A DNA stretch of 64,000 nt from Cenococcum geophilum 1.58 (Eukaryota; Ascomycota; Dothideomycetes; Gloniales; Gloniaceae), in assembly GCA_001692895.1 (NCBI GenBank), contig KV748180.1, positions 4,803,805 to 4,867,804 of the forward strand, read 5' to 3'. Positions 58,861 through 64,000 of this stretch are shown here, piece after piece. The notes under the pieces are model-generated. The model was not told the DNA's origin, searched no databases, and was given only the letters and a program-made list of their open reading frames with translations. Both the position numbers and the translations under genes were made by a program. Positions within the stretch are counted from its first letter, which is position 1; every line of letters begins with the position of its first letter.

Positions 58861-60953
58861 GCTGATTGCGCTGTGTCCCGCCAAGAGGGTCAGCCCCCTA
58901 GCGCCGCAATTTCAGCGGGTGGTATCAAGGAACAGGCTAGTCTGCCCTAGCGTGCGCTACCCAGTTCATTCCCAGCCATTCCAGGCCATGTTTTGATTAG
59001 GATCAAGCTGCAAGTGGATCAGGAACCGCAGCACAGTCAGCCAGTGAAATGCGCCTATCGCCTTCCTCTAACTGGGGCCAGGCGCCCCCGAGCTGCACGT
59101 TGACGATGATTGCTCTGGATGCCAAACGCTTTNTCATGGGCAGCTGTGCCACTGTAACCTCACAGCCGTCCACGTATGGGAGCATCGTCACCACTGCTGC
59201 TGTGGTTCGGCGACTCCCGAGTGGATCTATCTCCGTCACTTGTTGCCTCTCTTGCACTGCCGATCGAAAATGTTAATTTGTTTCTCGCATCAGCGAAAAG
59301 GAACAAATCTCGTTTCCTTCCTACGGCACGCAGGGCCAAAATAAGAATCGTCCCTGCGCCGATCGCCCGTGGCTCAAACAAAGCCCCCGACATAGGGCTC
59401 GTCCATCGCGGGTACCTGGCAGACAAGGCGCCGCCATTCGGCTAATGGCACAAGCAGCACAGCCAGAGGTCGGCGTGTGCAGTAATGACGGCAGAAGGTG
59501 CATGAATTGGCTCCCCTTGTCTTCTCAATTCTCGTGGAGACCAAGGGCTATCAGCCCAACATGCAATCAGCACATATTCCTTCTCCCACTCTCGTTTACA
59601 AGCGTTTCAGCCACGGACCCATCAAAACAGGCATCCCGGTTGCCAACCATTGGCTAGCATCTGCGAGATCTGCCAAAGTCATCAAGATGTGACGCGCCGA
59701 GCCGCCACAGACCCTCTCATCTATAGCTTAAATGAGTTTGTATATTGCCCCTCGTTGCGTCGGCTCGGACACGAGCGCCAGCAAATTTACTGAATTCCCC
59801 TGTTGCTCTCGCAAAGCCGCTTCATGGCCCTTGCTGACTCCGATTAAACACATAGCCCGTCTCCGAATCCCAATGTCAACCACCATGCTTCGTGATGGGA
59901 TGTACGCAGTAGAGGCATGTTGAAATCAACAGCCACAGTTAGTGTATCTAATCCTTCTTGCTCACCTCAAGTCTCATCTGATTTTCGGTACATAGACATT
60001 CCATGTTGACATCTTCCTATTATTATCTAACCCTTAACAGGCCTTTGTCTTGTACCGCCATCACTCCCTGTAGTCAGATATGTAATTCCTTGAACTCCTC
60101 ATCCTTTGTGTTTTCAGGTGTGGCAAGTTTATTCTTTCCATCTACTCTGCTTCGTTAGTTCAGTCACTTGTTCCAACAACACCAAGATATGCAACGTCCA
60201 AACGCATGAATTATGAGTATTTCTAGGCTTTTATTGAATCGTAATATTCTCGATCAGTTTAATCGCCACCAAAATTAGGATACACGACACTGCTACGCCT
60301 AATCACTTCCCTTTTTATTCAACTGCTAGAAGCCGTACCGCCGAAACGCCGAAACGCCAAGCGAAGCATGTTAGAATATCTACGGATCTCGCTGGCAGGA
60401 TTTTGTTTGCATCAGACCTTCAAGCCCTGACATCTGCCAAACCGAAACTCAATTATTCCAGTCTCTTTCCGAAGGACAAGAGCTTTCCGTACCAAAAGGC
60501 TTCCGCCCATGGCCGCCCGTCCAACCACTCTTCCAGAGTCCTAATCAACCCGTAGCCTGACACATTTAGGAATTGCCTCCACATCGCCGAAATATCCAAC
60601 AACAAGCCAACATCCAATCCATCAGTCAGACGTAGGATCCCCAACCCTTCAATCCATCACGGGATGCCCTTATCCGATTGCATGAACTAAGGAATATAGA
60701 CAATTTCTTGGTTATCACAGGTGTTAAAGAGTCTTCATAGCAAATGTGTCGGCTACAAATCCGCAAATTTCATTCGGCTTAGATACCAATAAATAAACTA
60801 GTATTCTATGAAATAAAGTTACACCATTGATTTGTTGTCTCAACAACGCCGCCCCATGTCCACAAGAGTTATCTAACTCAAGAGAGCGGCACCTCCGAGA
60901 AATTAAAATACATCACATTCAGTGCTGACATCACAACAGGCTTTTACCACTAC
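58861..60953. other. Intergenic region with unrecognised, mutually overlapping open frames
   Basis: Between the Ser/Thr-rich protein and the transporter no gene could be supported. Frames overlap on both strands at 59,003-59,445 and 59,445-59,923, and one lies on the minus strand at 60,453-60,644 (MGILRLTDGLDVGLL...). None matches a family I recognise. The stretch 59,000-59,930 is GC-richer and could be a decayed gene; the minus-strand reading at 59,727-59,920 is free of stops but has no known motif. One ambiguous base is at 59,133. Confidence 0.4.
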
Positions 60954-62823
60954 TCACAAACCCGCCAGCGACCCCGGCGTGCAGTTGTCAGTGCAAGAGA
61001 ATGGGGTTCCAGCCGCGCCTTCATGAAGTGCTGTGCCCGAGCTGTAGAGACAGAGAGCACACTGCATGAACATACTTGTGTTAGATATTCGATACGAGAC
61101 ATGGCTGGTGTAGAGGTGACTTACCATGACAGTTCCAAGGCATAACACGCCGCAGCTGAGGAAGAAAAGGTAGGTCTCTAACGCGTGGAAAACTATTTGC
61201 CCTTGTTCATGTAGATCCAAAGACTGCCAGGTATGTCATCTGAGAGCAGTCAAAGCAGTCAATTTCCATCTTCAGTTTCGGGCTTGGTTAATCGAGAGAG
61301 GGAAGCTTACAGCTGAGCCAGGAGCAGAAGAGTGCGCACTTCATTAAGATAACAATTAGTCCTTTCTCATCTTCGCTTATATGAAAACCTAGACAGGCTA
61401 GAGCGACTCACAATCAACCCCTACAACAAATTAAAGCTCGGAATGGCCTCCGCTATAATCCAGCTCACGACCCACAACCCCCACAAATCCCCACCCAGCT
61501 CCCAACGCTCTTCAAATTGTTATAGTGAATGACACTTGTCCCTTTCCACATGCGCATGTAGATATACTTGCACGCCATAGAGCCATTAACGACGCCTGGG
61601 GTTATGATCGTCGGCAGCGCGAGGCCGAAAGCGATGTTTGCGATGATTGGGGAAGCGGAGCCGAGCGCAGGTGACGCAACGTGCGGGCCAGCATAATAAT
61701 ATATAATAGCACTGATGAGGAGGTAGAATGTGGAGGGCGTGGTTTGCATGAAGGCAAGGGCTTTAGGGAAGCCGCTAGGTCTTTTCAGTTCAGCGCAAAA
61801 TGAGAAGGCGACATGGCCGGCTGTGGAGATTCTAGTTAGTAATTGCCATTCAGTTCAAATAGCAGGTGAAAAGTAAGAAAGGTTTACCATATGCAAGAAT
61901 AATGTTCATGACAGGGCCAAGGCCTTTGACAAACAGTACAGCTGAGTGGACCGCGAGTACATCGCCAGCGTCAAGCCTAGAGATTCCGATAGCGACCATG
62001 GCCGTAGTCATAACTGTAATGACAGAGAGTCAAGCTATCCATATCAGTGCCGCCTGCAAACATAATATTTATGCTCTGGCAAGTACTCACATTATCGACA
62101 AATGCGACATCACCTTCATCGTCCGAGGCAAGCCTAACATAAAGCATACAACCAACCCGAAGAATCCAATCCAGACCAAGCAAAGACTGTGGCCTGTCAG
62201 GACGTTTATCGCAATCGAGAATGACAGGACGTGAGCTGCCATTATGAAAACCAGGATGAGGATTTGAGACATGGCCATAACTCCCGTCCTATCGGGCAGC
62301 GGTGAGTCCGCCCGCATCAGCAAAGCTTTGGACCTGAGGAAAAGCCTGCTTGAATTGCCCAATAACATAGCCAGTGTATGTCGCGGTGATGCCTAAGAAG
62401 AAGATGAGGAGAAGGTCGCTACCGAAGACTGTTAGTAGGTACTAAATTGGTAGGCATTTGTGATACATACGGGACTAGTCTAAGTGTTGCGACCGCTTGT
62501 GGAAGTGCTAATACCTAATGAGATTGTTTCTACAAGCGTCACTACAAGCAGTGTGTTCACGGCGTCCTAAAGGTGGCCATAGCCGAATGGAGACCTCACA
62601 TATTCCGGCATGCCTGCAGCCCCGGGTTAGTAAATGTATACCTGCTTAAGGTTATCATACTTACCACCAATCCATCGTTCTATAATGTATGGCTGCTCCA
62701 GCTTCATTACCAAAGGCCGGATCCTCAACCTACACCGGCAATCAGTTCAATTGAACTCCTCGTTTGTTGCCATACATGTCCTTCGCCTTTTGATTTGGTA
62801 CGCTGTTTTTCCAGATCAATCAT
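60954..62823 (-). pseudogene. Amino-acid transporter of the AAAP family (Aa_trans), nine exons, probably pseudogenised
   Basis: Integral membrane H+-coupled amino-acid permease, neutral-amino-acid type. Recognised blocks: HYRTMDWW (exon 1), LTLVETISLGI (TM1), LGITATYTGYVIGQFKQAFP, QILILVFIMAAHVLSFSIAINVLTGH, VCFMLGLPRTMK, VKGLGPVMNIILAYAGHVAF, then AGPHVASPALGSASPI and WKGTSVIH. The C-terminal end is CLYSSGTALHEGAAGTPFSC. Introns by GT...AG: 62,614-62,664; 62,542-62,599; 62,429-62,470; 62,014-62,090; 61,821-61,887; 61,339-61,411; 61,240-61,310; 61,062-61,124. Disablements: likely frameshifts near 62,720, 62,510, 62,280 and 61,480, a one-base phase mismatch at the third intron, and an in-frame TAG at 61,421-61,423 where the family has Gln or a similar residue. 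The ATG at 62,823 (MIDLEKQ) is tentative. Sequencing errors could explain some breaks, but five or more argue for a dead gene. Confidence 0.75.
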
Positions 62824-63379
62824 AGCCTAGCTCTTGGGGTCTCTAGCGCCTTTGATCAACGAGTTTTGAGAATCACCTTCGGAGCTCTAGGGCCTGCAGT
62901 CCCAAATGAAAGCCCGTGGAACAACTAAAGGGGCCATGGTCCCCGTTTCGACTTAGATGGGCGCCCAGAAGTTGTTGATAGTTTCAAAGGGTCATAAGCT
63001 GTGCGGATGGAAAATGAATGACAAAGATACATGATGGGGATTTCAGGTTGATCACTAAATAGCGGGCATGTTTAAAGTTCGACAACGTGCCGTAGATATG
63101 TTTGTATGACAAAGTTACTAACCTTGAGTCTGGGGAAGCCTTGATATCAACAGCAGGAGCCAACCGACATCCGATTAACGAACTCTATCTAAAAGGCTAA
63201 TGAGTAATATTCCAGAGCTCACCGGAGATAATCGCTGCCTTTTGGAACGTTTAGTCTCATGATATGCAGTTTTCTGATGATCTTCCGAGCATATGAAGAC
63301 CGTAAGCGTCGCGGAGCAGGAAATATGATAAAGCAAATGAATATTATGTAGCAATAGGTTTATCTATCTCAAGTCGTTA
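62824..63379. other. Region upstream of the transporter, no gene seen
   Basis: About 550 bp of ordinary composition without a recognisable coding segment on either strand. It would include the former transporter promoter; no clear TATA or CT-rich box was identified. Confidence 0.45.
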
Positions 63380-63990
63380 ATTATTAAGCTCTAGATCTGA
63401 TACCAACCTCTTGCGCCTTTGCACCGCTTTGGAGGATGCCGAACTTCTCCGAGTCGTTTGCGATAGCAGCTTGCCACCTCGCACGGTCCGAGCCGCTCCC
63501 CACAGCGTAGCGAAGGTCCATGNACATATCATCAGAGCCTTAGGCCAACATTACGGTACCATGACATTTCCTAGTGGAGGAGGAAGATTCGACTACCTAG
63601 GAGGCTATATCAAGGCCTGGATCCAGAGCTGGCCGTAAATGAAAGAGAGCCAAGGCTCACGAGCGGGCATAAGACACGGCGAGGAGAACGAATGGCAGGA
63701 CAGTGTACGAGAAAGCGACGGGAGATCCAATAGTGCCATCTGACCACGTTCGATGCGATTCCACCCAACTTCAAAATATGCATGGTTGGCAGGGTGGTTG
63801 ATGGTTGATGGTTGATGGCTGATAAGCAAGTCGATGAGGTTGGAGAGGGAGGCCAGGCTTTTGCAGGGCTTGGAGCCGAAGCGGACGACGCCTCATAACG
63901 GCAGACGGTGCAGCTCGCACATTCATCAGCATCCTGGGAGGGCTGCAACGTACCAATCAGCGCCTCACGATTCATCGAACGTGCCCGGCA
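63380..63990 (-). other. Possible coding fragment of unknown identity on the minus strand
   Basis: The minus strand from about 63,745 to 63,400 gives a protein-like run (FSYTVLPFVLLAVSYARS, then RYAVGSGSDRARWQAAIANDSEKFGIL) with a hydrophobic stretch, but it is interrupted by stops and matches no family I recognise. Other frames at 63,411-63,638 (plus) and 63,610-63,975 (minus) overlap it and are equally unsupported. One ambiguous base is at 63,523. It may be an exon or a remnant of a gene running off the window. Confidence 0.3.
63796..63816. repeat. Three tandem copies of a 7-base unit (GGTTGAT)
   Basis: GGTTGAT occurs three times in direct succession, followed by a variant (GGCTGAT). A simple-sequence repeat in ordinary-composition DNA. 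Confidence 0.7.
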
Positions 63991-64000
63991 GCGAAATCCT

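Noticed and set aside
59732-59923. Stop-free readings on both strands in this GC-richer stretch
   Set aside because: No known motif on either strand, and each is the other's antisense; listed only as an unassigned region.
61866-62234. 122-codon plus-strand open frame over the transporter
   Set aside because: Antisense to recognised AAAP transporter exons and introns; no independent evidence.
1-64000. CRISPR arrays, tRNA and rRNA genes
   Set aside because: No regularly spaced direct repeats and no recognisable tRNA or rRNA segments were noticed on reading; the organism is eukaryotic.

Overview
The window looks like filamentous ascomycete (Pezizomycotina) DNA. About 55.5 kb is A+T-rich repeat DNA carrying a repeat-induced point mutation (RIP) pattern: CpA and TpG are scarce, TpA is abundant, while CpG stays common. 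About 8.5 kb of ordinary-composition DNA follows, with short-intron (about 40-80 bp) GT...CTAAC...AG genes. The repeat families (Ty3/Gypsy chromoviruses, Copia, a Tad1-like LINE, Helitron, pogo, piggyBac) and the secreted Ser/Thr-rich protein fit that assignment; the species cannot be read from the sequence.

Repeat block, left to right. A Gypsy element (1-739, running off the left edge) has landed in the helicase end of a Helitron (740 to about 5,412, minus) and itself carries a 139-bp MITE. From about 6.4 to 49.6 kb the DNA is a nested stack whose order follows from target-site duplications (TSDs) and interrupted reading. Gypsy D (44.07-49.6 kb) was hit by Gypsy C (right end 44,063) and by a piggyBac-type transposon (45,531-47,987). 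C was hit by a LINE (8,609-24,262), by Gypsy B (24,477-38,239, TSD CGTAG) and by a pogo transposon (40,707-43,173). The LINE was hit by Gypsy A (9,476-21,982, TSD ACTTT), and A by a gag-only LTR element (11,212-16,836, TSD TTAT). B was hit by a Copia element (31,215-37,186, TSD GCGCC/GCGTC). Two palindromic MITEs of one family sit inside the pogo and piggyBac elements. The deepest chain is five layers: D, C, LINE, A, gag-only element.

At the right edge of the block an LTR (to 54,684), itself split by a solo LTR with TSD CCTTA, cuts the C-terminus of a Myb/SANT-like gene (54,690-55,586, minus). RIP damage fades inside that gene's N-terminal coding part.

The gene side (55.6-64 kb) holds one convincing intact gene, a three-exon secreted Ser/Thr-rich protein of 333 residues (57,467-58,570, minus). 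It also holds a nine-exon amino-acid transporter (AAAP family) that looks pseudogenised (60,954-62,823, minus). Other open frames there are unrecognised. No tRNA, rRNA, CRISPR array or gene cluster was seen. Retroelements are described as fossils, by extent, family and parts only.
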